In this document: one piece after another, positions 8,927 to 16,549 of the stretch | Position numbering within the stretch: position 1 is the stretch's first letter | Layout: the number at the start of each line of letters is the position of its first letter | Source: Siminovitchia terrae | GTDB taxonomy: Bacteria > Bacillota > Bacilli > Bacillales > Bacillaceae_C | Direction: 5' to 3' | DNA length: 36,539 nt | Assembly: GCF_003605405.2 (NCBI RefSeq) | Contig: NZ_QYTW02000033.1 | Location: 1 to 36,539, forward strand | The notes under the pieces: model-generated | Seen by the model: the letters and a program-made list of their open reading frames with translations, nothing else | What the model was told of the DNA's origin: nothing | The model's database searches: none | Position numbers and translations under genes: made by a program

Positions 8927-8944
8927 TTATTCATTTTTGAATAA
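8927..8944. promoter_or_regulatory. Enhancer-like dyad (UAS) upstream of nhaC
   Basis: TTATTCATTTTTGAATAA is a dyad with perfect TTATTCA/TGAATAA arms. It lies 50 bp upstream of a sigma-54 promoter and differs by one base from the dyad upstream of the aldehyde dehydrogenase promoter (33751-33768). This is the expected position for a binding site of the sigma-54 activator encoded at 31595-33718. Confidence 0.6.
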
Positions 8945-8994
8945 CCTTAAGCAGCTTTAATAAAGAAAACGTTATCAGTAACCCCCTTTCATTC

Positions 8995-9011
8995 TTGGCA
9001 CAAATATTGCA
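8995..9011 (+). promoter_or_regulatory. Sigma-54 (-24/-12) promoter of nhaC
   Basis: TTGGCACAAATATTGCA matches the sigma-54 consensus TGGCAY-R-N4-TTGCW at every defined position with GG and GC 12 bp apart. It lies 45 bp before the nhaC start. An inverted pair CGTTATCA (8970-8977) and TGATAACG (9019-9026) brackets it and might be a repressor site. Confidence 0.85.
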
Positions 9012-9055
9012 AGTGTAATGATAACGCTTTTTTTTCATCGGGAGGTTACATAAAT

Positions 9056-10498
9056 TTGGAAAAACAACGAGAACGGCAAGATGTGAAAAAACCTACTTTG
9101 CTTGTAGCTTTGATTCCAATTGGGTTTATGGTGATTGCTCTATTTACAGGGATATTCATATATGAGGCAGACCCCCATATTCCGTTGCTTTTAAGTGCGG
9201 GTGTTGCTGCAATTGTTGCGTTAAGGCTCGGATATAAATGGAAAGAAATCGAAGAGGGCATGCTTGATGCAGTCAGGATGGCGCTTCAAGCGATCACTAT
9301 ATTAATGGTAATCGGTGCAATTATCGGTTCTTGGATAGCTGGTGGAATTGTGCCGACCATGATTTATTATGGGTTGGATATTCTAGCTCCTGGATATTTT
9401 CTAGTTGCTGCCTGCGCTATTTCCTGTATCGTTTCTATTGCTTCGGGGAATGCTTGGACGGCTGCAGGAACTATCGGGATTGCAATTATGGGAATCGGTC
9501 AAGGTCTTGGCATGAATCCGGCTATGGTGGCAGGCGCTGTCATTTCCGGCGTGTATTTCGGGGATAAAATTTCTCCTCTTTCCGAAACGACGAATCTGGC
9601 TCCAGGTATTGTCGGAGTTGAGTTGTTTGAACATATCAAGCACATGCTTTATACGACCATCCCAGCTCTTGTCATTGCATTGATCATTTATGCAGTGATG
9701 GGTATTAAATTTGCGGGACAAGGCACTGAAATTTCAGAGGTGAAACTGCTTCAGTCCCAGCTTGGAGAAATTTTTACAATATCACCTTGGCTGTTGCTGG
9801 TTCCATCATTCATTATTGTGATGATGATCTTTAAGATTCCAGCTCTTCCGGGATTGACAATCGGCTCGCTGCTTGGAGCAATCTGTGCTATCGTAGTCCA
9901 AAAAGTTCCTGTCGGAGACGCCATAAACATTTTATATTATGGCTATTCTATCAACACAGAAATCGAGATTGTGGATAATCTATTGAACAATGGCGGTATA
10001 GAATCAGTATTGTATACGGTTTCTCTGATTATCATAGCCATGTGTTTCGGGGGTGTTCTGGAAAGAACGGGAATTTTCGAAGCGATTGTCCAAGGTATTT
10101 TAAAACTTGCTAAAAAGACTGGAAGTCTAATTGCAGCTACGGTTGCGACTTGTATATCAGCAAATATAGTCGGCTGTGATCAGTACCTGTCTATCATTGT
10201 TCCTGGACGAATGTACGCTGCGGAATATGAAAAGCGTGGACTAAAAGCAAAAAACCTGTCCCGTACACTTGAAGATGCAGGAACGATGACTTCACCGCTT
10301 ATTCCTTGGAATACATGCGGAGCCTTTATGGCGACTACGCTTGGCGTCGCGACATTAGACTATCTGCCATTTGCATTCCTATGTTTGATCAGCCCAGTCA
10401 TTTCCATTATTTATGGGATGACAGGATTTAAAATAGAATACAAGGATGAAGTAGCTGAAAAAGCCAAAAGCAAGAGAGAACAACATGCAGTCAGTTAA
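9056..10498 (+). CDS. nhaC: NhaC-family Na+/H+ antiporter-type transporter
   Basis: A 480-residue polytopic membrane protein with about 11-12 helices, of the NhaC ion-transporter family. It starts at TTG 9056 behind GGGAGG. Recognisable segments include SGNAWTAAGTIGIAIMGIG, GVYFGDKISPLSETTNLAPG (the conserved charged family signature) and a C-terminal ANIVGCDQYLSIIVPGRM stretch. NhaC-family members exchange Na+ for protons or for metabolites such as malate/lactate. Because this gene has the same kind of sigma-54 promoter and upstream dyad as the polyamine genes, exchange of an organic cation or catabolic product is plausible, but that is inference. The C-terminus is charged (EKAKSKREQHAVS) and its stop codon lies in a terminator stem. 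Confidence 0.85.
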   Translation: MEKQRERQDVKKPTLLVALIPIGFMVIALFTGIFIYEADPHIPLLLSAGVAAIVALRLGYKWKEIEEGMLDAVRMALQAITILMVIGAIIGSWIAGGIVPTMIYYGLDILAPGYFLVAACAISCIVSIASGNAWTAAGTIGIAIMGIGQGLGMNPAMVAGAVISGVYFGDKISPLSETTNLAPGIVGVELFEHIKHMLYTTIPALVIALIIYAVMGIKFAGQGTEISEVKLLQSQLGEIFTISPWLLLVPSFIIVMMIFKIPALPGLTIGSLLGAICAIVVQKVPVGDAINILYYGYSINTEIEIVDNLLNNGGIESVLYTVSLIIIAMCFGGVLERTGIFEAIVQGILKLAKKTGSLIAATVATCISANIVGCDQYLSIIVPGRMYAAEYEKRGLKAKNLSRTLEDAGTMTSPLIPWNTCGAFMATTLGVATLDYLPFAFLCLISPVISIIYGMTGFKIEYKDEVAEKAKSKREQHAVS

Positions 10499-10524
10499 CA
10501 TCGTTAACTACTGCATGCTCTTTT
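10484..10524 (+). terminator. Terminator overlapping the nhaC stop codon
   Basis: CATGCAGT-AGTTAAC (10484-10499, one bulged C) pairs with GTTAACT-ACTGCATG (10503-10517), followed by CTCTTTT. The nhaC stop codon at 10496-10498 lies in the left arm. Confidence 0.75.
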
Positions 10525-10620
10525 AAGAAGAATTTATTGAAACTTTGGTTTTTTCAAAAATGAAAGCGATTCCTTTAGAGGGAACTGAAAAATCGGTTAA
10601 AGAGGGGGAGGATAGTGTTA

Positions 10621-10857
10621 ATGGAAGAAATGATTTTAAGCCCTTGTGACGGAGTCCTGGTCACATTCCGTATTCAAGAAAATCTTACCCAAAAACGCTG
10701 TAATACATTTTTTAAAATCAGGTTAAAGGATGATACCATACTGGAAATTAAAAAGACCTATCAAGGAAAGATATCTTCAGTGGAGGTTCGGGAAGGAGAG
10801 GAAGTCGTCAAGGGAATGGTCTTGGCTTATGTGGAGGAATATGCTCTCGAAATTTAG
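10621..10857 (+). CDS. Small biotin/lipoyl-attachment-like domain protein
   Basis: A 78-residue protein from ATG 10621 (AGGGGGAGG 9 bp upstream; GTG 10615 is an alternative). It reads as a half-barrel lipoyl/biotinyl fold: MILSPCDGVLVTFRI at the start, then GKISSVEVREGEEVVKGMVLAYVEE, the usual 'V-x-EGxxVxKGxxLA' hairpin. The MKM modification lysine is absent, so covalent biotinylation or lipoylation is not expected. Its function is unknown. It sits between nhaC and the PotD1-FAD oxidoreductase-acyltransferase genes and is probably the first gene of that unit. A weak cre-like sequence lies at 10561-10574. Confidence 0.6.
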   Translation: MEEMILSPCDGVLVTFRIQENLTQKRCNTFFKIRLKDDTILEIKKTYQGKISSVEVREGEEVVKGMVLAYVEEYALEI

Positions 10858-10880
10858 GGCAGCACAATCTAATCACAAGC

Positions 10881-10918
10881 TTTCTGGCTGGTATCACAGG
10901 CGGGGAACCAGATAGAAA
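10881..10918 (+). other. Hairpin in the potD1 leader
   Basis: TTTCT and CTGGT (10881-10892) pair with ACCAG and AGAAA (10907-10918) around an internal loop, 28 bp before potD1. There is no U tract, so a processing or stability hairpin is more likely than a terminator. Confidence 0.35.
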
Positions 10919-10946
10919 TTTCTAACATCTAAAGGAGAATGTCCAA

Positions 10947-11993
10947 ATGAGATTCAAAAAGGCAGGTTTACTTGTATCAGCATTGGTGTTTGTTCTGCTG
11001 GTCGCTGGATGCGGAGGCAGCGGGGCTGGGGGCAAGGATGAAAATGTGGTCAATATTCTAAATTGGTCTGAATACTTGCCCGAAGAATTGATTAAGCAGT
11101 TTGAAGAAGAGACTGGGATTAAAGTAAACTACAGTACAATCTCTTCTAATGAAGAGCTTGTCGCAAAGTTGAACGTTGGGAATGCTACTTATGATATAGC
11201 TGTCCCTTCGACTTATTTTATCGAAGTGCTGATCAATGAAGGTCAGCTTGAGAAAATCAATAAAGATAATATTCCAAACTTAAAAAATATTGATGAAAAG
11301 TTTATGAAATGGGATTTTGATCCGGAAGATGAATACTCAGTGCCGTACATGTGGGGTACTGAAATCATTGCGTATAATGAAGATTTGGTAGACTTTAAGA
11401 TAAAGAGCTATAAAGATTTGTTTAATCCAAAGCTGAAAGATAGTCTTGTTGTAGTTGACGATCCCCGTACCATGCTAGGAGCCATGCTGGAAATGATGGG
11501 ATATTCCGTAAATAGTACAAACGAAGATGAGATCATGAAGGCTGGTAAGGAATTGAAAAAGCTGATGCCAAATATCAAAGCGTTTGACAGTGACAGCCCA
11601 AAAAACCTTCTTGTCAGCGGAGAGGTGAAAGCAGGAGTCGTTTATGGAGCTGAAGCTGCGCTTGCCATGAGAGAGAATCCAAGCATTAAGCTGGTCCTTC
11701 CTGAAGATCATCTCAGCTTGTGGCAAGATAACTTTGTTATCCCTAAGGGTGCACCACATAAAGAAAATGCAGAAAAATTTATTGACTTCATTCTTCGTCC
11801 TGAAATAAGTAAAGAAATCACATTGGATTATCCATACCATAACCCGAATAAGGCAGCACTTGAATTGCTTCCTGATGATGTACAACAAGAACTGGAATTG
11901 ACAGATGAAGAATTTGAGCGGGGCGTGCATGCGAAGGATGTCGGAGAAGCGATCAAGTACTATGACCGTGCATGGTCTGAAGTTAAACAGTAA
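10947..11993 (+). CDS. potD: PotD-like spermidine/putrescine-binding lipoprotein (PotD1)
   Basis: A 348-residue extracellular solute-binding lipoprotein. The signal peptide ends in a lipobox, LLVAGC, with Cys22 the lipidated residue. The mature part starts with ILNWSEYLPEELIKQFEEE, carrying the W-S-E-Y ligand motif of PotD. Later come VVDDPRTMLGAML, VVYGAEAALA and SLWQDNFVIPKGA. The W-Q-D triplet matches the Trp and Asp that grip the amine in E. coli PotD. It delivers polyamine to an ABC permease, but no permease genes are adjacent, so it may use PotABC at 28464-31222. It is followed after 40 bp by a DAO-family oxidoreductase. It is very similar to PotD2 (16550-17617). Confidence 0.9.
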   Translation: MRFKKAGLLVSALVFVLLVAGCGGSGAGGKDENVVNILNWSEYLPEELIKQFEEETGIKVNYSTISSNEELVAKLNVGNATYDIAVPSTYFIEVLINEGQLEKINKDNIPNLKNIDEKFMKWDFDPEDEYSVPYMWGTEIIAYNEDLVDFKIKSYKDLFNPKLKDSLVVVDDPRTMLGAMLEMMGYSVNSTNEDEIMKAGKELKKLMPNIKAFDSDSPKNLLVSGEVKAGVVYGAEAALAMRENPSIKLVLPEDHLSLWQDNFVIPKGAPHKENAEKFIDFILRPEISKEITLDYPYHNPNKAALELLPDDVQQELELTDEEFERGVHAKDVGEAIKYYDRAWSEVKQ

Positions 11994-12033
11994 TATATAT
12001 AATGATAGCTGCTAAATTCGAAGGAGTGGAAGC

Positions 12034-13311
12034 ATGAGTATCAAATCGTTGTGGCAAGCAACAGCAAATGATCTGAAGAGAAGACCTGTCCAGCAAGGGG
12101 AGGAAACATGTGACGTCGTTATCATAGGAGGCGGCTTTACTGGGCTTTCCGTAGCCTATCACTTGCAACAGAGGAATGTGAAAACTGTAGTACTGGAGTC
12201 CAATACTGTGGGGTCCGGGGCCAGTGGAAGGAACGGCGGGGAAGTCCTGATCGGCTATGTCGAGTCAATGCGTGCGCTGACTGAAAAATACGGCAGTGAT
12301 GCCGCAAGGCAAATGTTTCAAATGTCTTTGGACAGTATCGACCTGATTGAAGGCATCATTCAGAAAGAGGACATCCAGTGTGACTTTTTCCGAAACGGAA
12401 ACTTGCTTGCCGCATACAAGCCATCACATTTGGATGGGCTGAGACGGGAGCAAGAGTTTTTATATAAAAATTATAACTTTGAAACAAAGATTGTGGAAAA
12501 ACAAGATATGCATACCGAAATGGATTCTGATTTTTACCATGGAGCCCATATCGATGAAAAAAGTGCCATTTTTCATCCATTGAACTATTGTCTCGGCTTG
12601 GCTAACGCGGTGGAAAAAAACGGCGGAACAATCTATGAACATTCGGAAGCTATCAATATTAAGCGCGAATCACATGATCGAGTGATTGTTGAGACAAACA
12701 ATGGCCGGGTCATTGCCAAGCAGGTGGGAATGTTTGTTAACGCTTATACGACTGATGTTCATAAACTGATCAAGAAATCAATTGTACCGGTTGAAAGCAT
12801 TGTTCTTGCTACCGAGACACTTCCTGAGGAATTGTGCAAGAATCTGATGAAGCATAACCGTGCTGCCTGTGACACGAAAAACCTGTTGTATTATTTCAGG
12901 CTTTCCGCTGACAATCGTATGGTATTCGGCGGATCGGGACGTACGACGAGCAAGCGGGATGCCCAAAGACTCTTTGAGAATCTACAGGCTGGCATGGTAG
13001 ACGTCTTTCCTGCGTTGAAAGATGCTAAAGTGGATTACAAGTGGAGCGGAAAAGTAGGGTTTACCATCGAAAAGATTCCTTATGTTGGCCAATTGGATGA
13101 CGGTACCCACTTTGCTTTTGGATATGCAGGGCATGGAGCGGCAATGTCTACGCTTTTAGGGAAAATTGTGGCTATGAATATGCTCAATGAAGGGGATAAA
13201 AACAATCCTCTTGATCGCTCAAACCTGAAACCCATCCCGTTCCATAATATGAACGCCACTGGATTGGGAATCATGAAATATTACTTTAAGTTTTTGGATT
13301 ATATTTCCTAA
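12034..13311 (+). CDS. FAD-dependent oxidoreductase of the DAO family, PuuB-like
   Basis: A 425-residue flavoenzyme. The N-terminal dinucleotide-binding fold is CDVVIIGGGFTGLSVAYHL (GGGFTG at 31-36), with the ribose-binding Glu in VVLES and the DAO signature GSGASGRNGGEVLIGY. The C-terminus has GHGAAMSTLLGKIVA. The overall layout resembles gamma-glutamylputrescine oxidoreductase PuuB and related amine oxidases, which convert an amine or N-acylated diamine to an aldehyde, ammonia and H2O2. It lies between the polyamine-binding PotD1 and a C45 acyltransferase-type hydrolase. No gamma-glutamylputrescine synthetase (puuA) is in the window, so the substrate may be free or N-acylated polyamine instead. 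AAGGAGTGG precedes the ATG. Confidence 0.82.
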   Translation: MSIKSLWQATANDLKRRPVQQGEETCDVVIIGGGFTGLSVAYHLQQRNVKTVVLESNTVGSGASGRNGGEVLIGYVESMRALTEKYGSDAARQMFQMSLDSIDLIEGIIQKEDIQCDFFRNGNLLAAYKPSHLDGLRREQEFLYKNYNFETKIVEKQDMHTEMDSDFYHGAHIDEKSAIFHPLNYCLGLANAVEKNGGTIYEHSEAINIKRESHDRVIVETNNGRVIAKQVGMFVNAYTTDVHKLIKKSIVPVESIVLATETLPEELCKNLMKHNRAACDTKNLLYYFRLSADNRMVFGGSGRTTSKRDAQRLFENLQAGMVDVFPALKDAKVDYKWSGKVGFTIEKIPYVGQLDDGTHFAFGYAGHGAAMSTLLGKIVAMNMLNEGDKNNPLDRSNLKPIPFHNMNATGLGIMKYYFKFLDYIS

Positions 13312-13333
13312 AGAGAAAGAAGGAACAGCGTCT

Positions 13334-14416
13334 ATGATTAAACAGTTAGATTTGGAAGGAACGCCGCGTGAAATAGGTGAAAAGCATGGTCGTGAAGGAA
13401 AAGAGCAAATCCAAGTCAGCTTGGAAACGTATGAGAAGCTCTTCTACGGATATCATCAAATCAGTTGGAAAGAAGCGTGTAACCGTGGGCTTGACCATTT
13501 AAAAGCAATTGAAGCATATGATCCTGAGCTGATAGAGGAAATGGAAGGGGTGGCACGTGGCGCAGGCGTAGACTTCGAGGACATTTTAGCATTGAATGCA
13601 CGAAGTGAAATAGCTCTTACGGGGCGAAAGGACAAGCTTTTTTCTGATGGATGCACATCCATTGCCGTAACGGCTCCTGCTTGCGATGAAACGATCATAG
13701 GCCAAAACTGGGATTGGAAAGGCAGTCAGATTGACAGTCTGTTGCTTCTCCGAATCAAACAAAAGGATAAGCCTGATATCACAATGGTGACAGAAGGCGG
13801 GATTATTGGAAAAATCGGCTGTAACTCTGCCGGTTTGGCTGTTTGTCTGAATGCTTTGATTACGGACAAAAAATCCGATGAAGTTCCTATTCATCTAGGT
13901 CTAAGGGCTGTTTTGAACTCTTCTTCTTTCCATGAAGCCTTGTCAAGAGTCAACAATGGCCAAATGGCTTCTGCTGCCAATTTTATGATTGCAAGCCATG
14001 AAGGTGAAGGCATGTCTTTAGCGGCCAACGTTGAAGTGTCGCCATTTGGCATCGACCTGATTACGGAACCAAATGGTACAGCCGTTCATTCAAACCATAT
14101 CCTTTCACCAGAGCTGTTGAAGAACCTAGTAGATTTGAATGAATTTAAATACACAGATTCGATGATCCGGAAGCTGCGTGCCGAGCAGCTCATCAATACG
14201 GCTCTGACAAAGGGAGAAATGATTAATGAGGATAGTTTTAAGAGATGGTTTACCGATAAATATAATTATCCGAACTCCATTAATCATTTCCCTAATGAAA
14301 AGGCGCCGGAGCACCGCCGCTCAGAAACGGTATTCTCTATCATTATGAATCTATCACAAAAGAAAACTCTATTTTGTGCAGGTAAACCAACAATTGGCGC
14401 ATATGAAGAGATTTAA
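13334..14416 (+). CDS. C45-type N-terminal nucleophile hydrolase / acyltransferase (AAT-like)
   Basis: A 360-residue protein of the acyl-CoA:6-aminopenicillanate acyltransferase / peptidase C45 family. The precursor would cleave itself before Cys107 in SDGCTSIAV, making that Cys the new N-terminal nucleophile. GQNWDWKGSQ and GGIIGKIGCNSAGLAVCLNAL are further family landmarks. Relatives cut or exchange amide bonds of N-acyl amino acids, acyl-polyamine-like and beta-lactam compounds. It is 22 bp after the FAD oxidoreductase, so it may deacylate a polyamine conjugate before or after oxidation. Its last codons run into structured repeat A, which supplies the TAA stop. The length is still normal, so little if anything was lost. 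Confidence 0.82.
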   Translation: MIKQLDLEGTPREIGEKHGREGKEQIQVSLETYEKLFYGYHQISWKEACNRGLDHLKAIEAYDPELIEEMEGVARGAGVDFEDILALNARSEIALTGRKDKLFSDGCTSIAVTAPACDETIIGQNWDWKGSQIDSLLLLRIKQKDKPDITMVTEGGIIGKIGCNSAGLAVCLNALITDKKSDEVPIHLGLRAVLNSSSFHEALSRVNNGQMASAANFMIASHEGEGMSLAANVEVSPFGIDLITEPNGTAVHSNHILSPELLKNLVDLNEFKYTDSMIRKLRAEQLINTALTKGEMINEDSFKRWFTDKYNYPNSINHFPNEKAPEHRRSETVFSIIMNLSQKKTLFCAGKPTIGAYEEI

Positions 14417-14604
14417 CTTCATTCAGCAGAAGTCTCCCACTTCTGTAAGTGGTGAGATGAATGCCTATTGTTATTCCATTCAGTGGGGGTTCAAACCCCG
14501 GCTGAATAAAGTTAAAGCCTCCGGCGGATGCCACAGATTTTCAGAGGAAATTTATCGAGCGGAGCTCGATAAAATCTGGGCGCAAATATGCCAAGGCGTA
14601 TTTA
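14412..14604 (+). repeat. Structured ~193-bp repeat, copy A
   Basis: First of six same-orientation copies. From the 5' end: a long hairpin (CATTCA 14420-14425 with TGAATG 14458-14463, enclosing TCTCCCACTT with AAGTGGTGAGA), a second hairpin (ATTCAG/CTGAAT enclosing GGGG/CCCC), a third (CAGATTTT/AAAATCTG enclosing a TTTATCGAGC/GCTCGATAAA stem) and a terminal hairpin (CAAATATGCC 14583-14592 with GGCGTATTTA). No coding sequence fits. It looks like a non-autonomous IS200/IS605-type element with hairpin ends. The CTCCCACTT core also occurs in the IS right end at 594-602. Confidence 0.85.
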
Positions 14605-14623
14605 ATTACGGTTGATTCCCTGT

Positions 14624-14790
14624 ACGATCAGATGAGGATCTGATTGTTGGGCGGTCGTATAGGGGTAAACTATACAACTGAACCATGCGTTGGTTTAATG
14701 AATGACCGTATGCCCTATCAAACTTCAGTCTGGTTGAAGCAGTTGCCTGAAAAAAGCACCACCGAGGGGCGTTAAGTGAGATTAGTTAAA
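14624..14790 (+). ncRNA. Predicted structured leader RNA upstream of the yhcX-like gene
   Basis: Between repeat A and the GNAT-nitrilase gene several stems can be drawn by eye. A 10-bp stem pairs 14624-14633 with 14638-14647. A junction closed by GGGC-GGTC (14649-14656) with GACC (14704-14707) and GCCC (14712-14715) encloses GTATAG/CTATAC (14657-14662/14670-14675) and AACCA/TGGTT (14681-14685/14691-14695). CTTCA/TGAAG follows (14723-14727/14735-14739). ATAGGG/CCCTAT (14659-14664/14713-14718) and CAACTG/CAGTTG (14675-14680/14740-14745) are mutually competing alternatives. An intrinsic terminator follows at 14813-14836. I recognise no known riboswitch class. A stand-alone small RNA is the alternative. 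Confidence 0.5.
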
Positions 14791-14812
14791 TTGATACAGT
14801 TAATTTAAATGA

Positions 14813-14836
14813 GGAGAGAGTTTTTCTCTCCTTTTT
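14813..14836 (+). terminator. Intrinsic terminator in the leader of the yhcX-like gene
   Basis: GGAGAG (14813-14818) pairs with CTCTCC (14826-14831), followed by five T. It ends 27 bp before the start codon, so it can only serve as an attenuator for the downstream operon or as the end of an independent RNA. Confidence 0.8.
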
Positions 14837-14863
14837 GTAAAAGAAAGGGAGTGGAGTGTATTT

Positions 14864-16405
14864 ATGAGTGAAGCAGACACTGCAAAGTATCAGAATGAAA
14901 TCACCATCCGCAATATCCGTGAAGAGGATATTGAAGAAGTTGTAAAGGTTGCCAATCTAAGTTTTGGGCTTCCGGGAGTTGCTTTTGAAGCCAAGCATTA
15001 CAGGAGCCATATTAATATTTTTCCAGAGGGACAATTTTGTGTTGAATATGGTGGAAAAATCATAGGGGCGTGCTCCAGCATCATTATCAATTTTGAGGAC
15101 TATGGTGAAGACCACACTATTGATCAAATTTCCGGAAACGGCTATATCCAAAACCATAACCCAAGTGGAAAGAATCTGTATGGATTGGATGTTGTGGTGC
15201 ATCCGGATTATAGGAAATTAAAGATTGGACGCCGGTTGTATGAGGAACGACGGAAGCTTTGCCGGAAGTTTAATTTGAAAAGTATTTTATTTGGCGGCCG
15301 CATGCCCAATTATTACAAATATGCTGATAAGCTTACGCCAGAAGAATACGTTAACCAGGTAATCAAGAAGAAGATATATGATCCTGTCATCGTATTTCAA
15401 ACCATGAATGGATTTAAATTTAAGAAAGTGCTGACAAACTATCTCCCCGACGATAAAGCCTCTTTAGAAAATGCAACATTAATGGAGTGGGTGAATGAAG
15501 ATTATGTCCCTCCTTCAGACAGGGATTACAGACATTCTTTACCTGTGCGTATTTCTTCCATTCAATATGATTATAAAGAAGTCCGGTCTTTTGAGGAATT
15601 TGCCAAACAATGTGAGTATTACGTTCGCAGTAGTTCCAAGGTAAGGTCGGATTTCGTCTTATTACCTGAAGCGCTTACAATGCAGCTGGCCGCTTTTTCA
15701 AATGAAAGGTTTCCGAGTGGACAGGCCCAGAAGGTGACTACCTATACGGAAGATTATTTGCAGCTGTTTTCTGATTTAGCTCTAAAATACAATATCAATA
15801 TCATTGCCGGATCACATTATGTGGAAGAAGATAACGAGATTTATAATGTTTCTTATCTATTTAGGCGTAATGGTACATTTAATAGGCAATACAAGCTTCA
15901 TGTGCCTCCCTCAGAGAAAAGCTGGCTTGGTATTAGGCCGGGGAATGATGTGAAGGTATTTGATACGGACTGCGGAAAAATCGCGATATTGATCGGTTAC
16001 GACATTCTATTTCCGGAACTTGCTCGTAAAGCAGCCGATCAAGGGGCACAAATCATATTTACACCATTTGCAGAAGAAAATGAACAAGGCTATTTGCGAA
16101 TTCGCTATTGTTCTCAAGCAAGAGCTATTGAAAACCAGGTGTATACCGCTATTTCTGGGGCGTCCGGAAATATGACGAATGTTACACTCGCAGATGCAAG
16201 GTATGGACAATCAGGCATTTTCTCTCCGGTTGATTTCTCTTTCCCGAATGCAGGAGTCGTGGCTGAAAGCCGACCAAATGTAGAAGCTGTCGTTGTCGGA
16301 GATGTTGATTTGGAAACATTGCGGAAAAACCGCAAGACAGGATCGGCAACGCCGTTTCATGACAGAATTCAAAAACAGGAGCCGGAATCCGCATCCATTG
16401 TATGA
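14864..16405 (+). CDS. yhcX: YhcX-like GNAT acetyltransferase fused to a nitrilase-fold domain lacking the catalytic Cys
   Basis: A 513-residue two-domain protein. Residues about 14-220 are a GNAT N-acyltransferase, with the acetyl-CoA loop in DYRKLKIGRRLYEERRK and a conserved KSILFGGRMPNYYKY block. Residues about 225-490 are a carbon-nitrogen hydrolase fold with Glu269 (LLPEALTMQ) and Lys344 (QYKLHVPP). Where the catalytic Cys should be, the sequence is AILIGYDILFPELAR with Gly378 (codon GGT; Cys would be TGT). The nitrilase half is therefore probably not an amidase, unless this is an error. Length and order match B. subtilis YhcX as I recall it. It heads an operon with PotD2, amidohydrolase, permease and GNAT, behind the structured leader. 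AAAGGGAGTGGAG is the ribosome binding site. Confidence 0.85.
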   Translation: MSEADTAKYQNEITIRNIREEDIEEVVKVANLSFGLPGVAFEAKHYRSHINIFPEGQFCVEYGGKIIGACSSIIINFEDYGEDHTIDQISGNGYIQNHNPSGKNLYGLDVVVHPDYRKLKIGRRLYEERRKLCRKFNLKSILFGGRMPNYYKYADKLTPEEYVNQVIKKKIYDPVIVFQTMNGFKFKKVLTNYLPDDKASLENATLMEWVNEDYVPPSDRDYRHSLPVRISSIQYDYKEVRSFEEFAKQCEYYVRSSSKVRSDFVLLPEALTMQLAAFSNERFPSGQAQKVTTYTEDYLQLFSDLALKYNINIIAGSHYVEEDNEIYNVSYLFRRNGTFNRQYKLHVPPSEKSWLGIRPGNDVKVFDTDCGKIAILIGYDILFPELARKAADQGAQIIFTPFAEENEQGYLRIRYCSQARAIENQVYTAISGASGNMTNVTLADARYGQSGIFSPVDFSFPNAGVVAESRPNVEAVVVGDVDLETLRKNRKTGSATPFHDRIQKQEPESASIV

Positions 16406-16549
16406 CGCAAGAAAGGTTCATCAAATTGGAACAAGCAACGTATGAAAGTAGCTCGTATATACGAATGTATCGCCGTTGCTTTTTCTTTAGGCTGGGCTAT
16501 TGCTCGGCCTTTTGATTCAAATATAAAAATCAGGGGGGGGATGGCAGTA

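Noticed and set aside
10561-10574. CcpA cre site TGAAAGCGATTCCT
   Set aside because: It has two mismatches at conserved positions, and similar strings occur inside coding regions of the window.
14479-14510. T-arm-like GGGGGTTCAAACCCC in the repeats, suggesting tRNA remnants
   Set aside because: There is no acceptor, D or anticodon arm around it, and the motif is one hairpin of the repeat. Copies change it to GGAG/CTCC, which a T-arm would not tolerate.
14513-14530. GCCTCCGGC in the repeats as part of a c-di-GMP (GEMM) riboswitch
   Set aside because: The rest of the GEMM consensus is missing, and copies lie in both orientations relative to genes.
14731-14746. Sigma-54 promoter in the yhcX leader (TGGTTGAAGCAGTTGC)
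   Set aside because: The GG to GC spacing is one base too long and the -24 half is poor.
14761-14780. GCGTTAAGTG in the leader as a tetrahydrofolate riboswitch core
   Set aside because: The paired half and the ACGAAGCG partner of that class are absent.
16489-16505. Sigma-54 promoter upstream of potD2 (AGG-N10-GCT)
   Set aside because: Spacing is right, but only the GG and TTGCT parts match, and there is no upstream dyad. It is kept only as a weak possibility.
16442-16549. N-terminal extension of PotD2 to 16442
   Set aside because: It has no ribosome binding site, and the extension precedes a complete lipoprotein signal peptide that begins at 16550.
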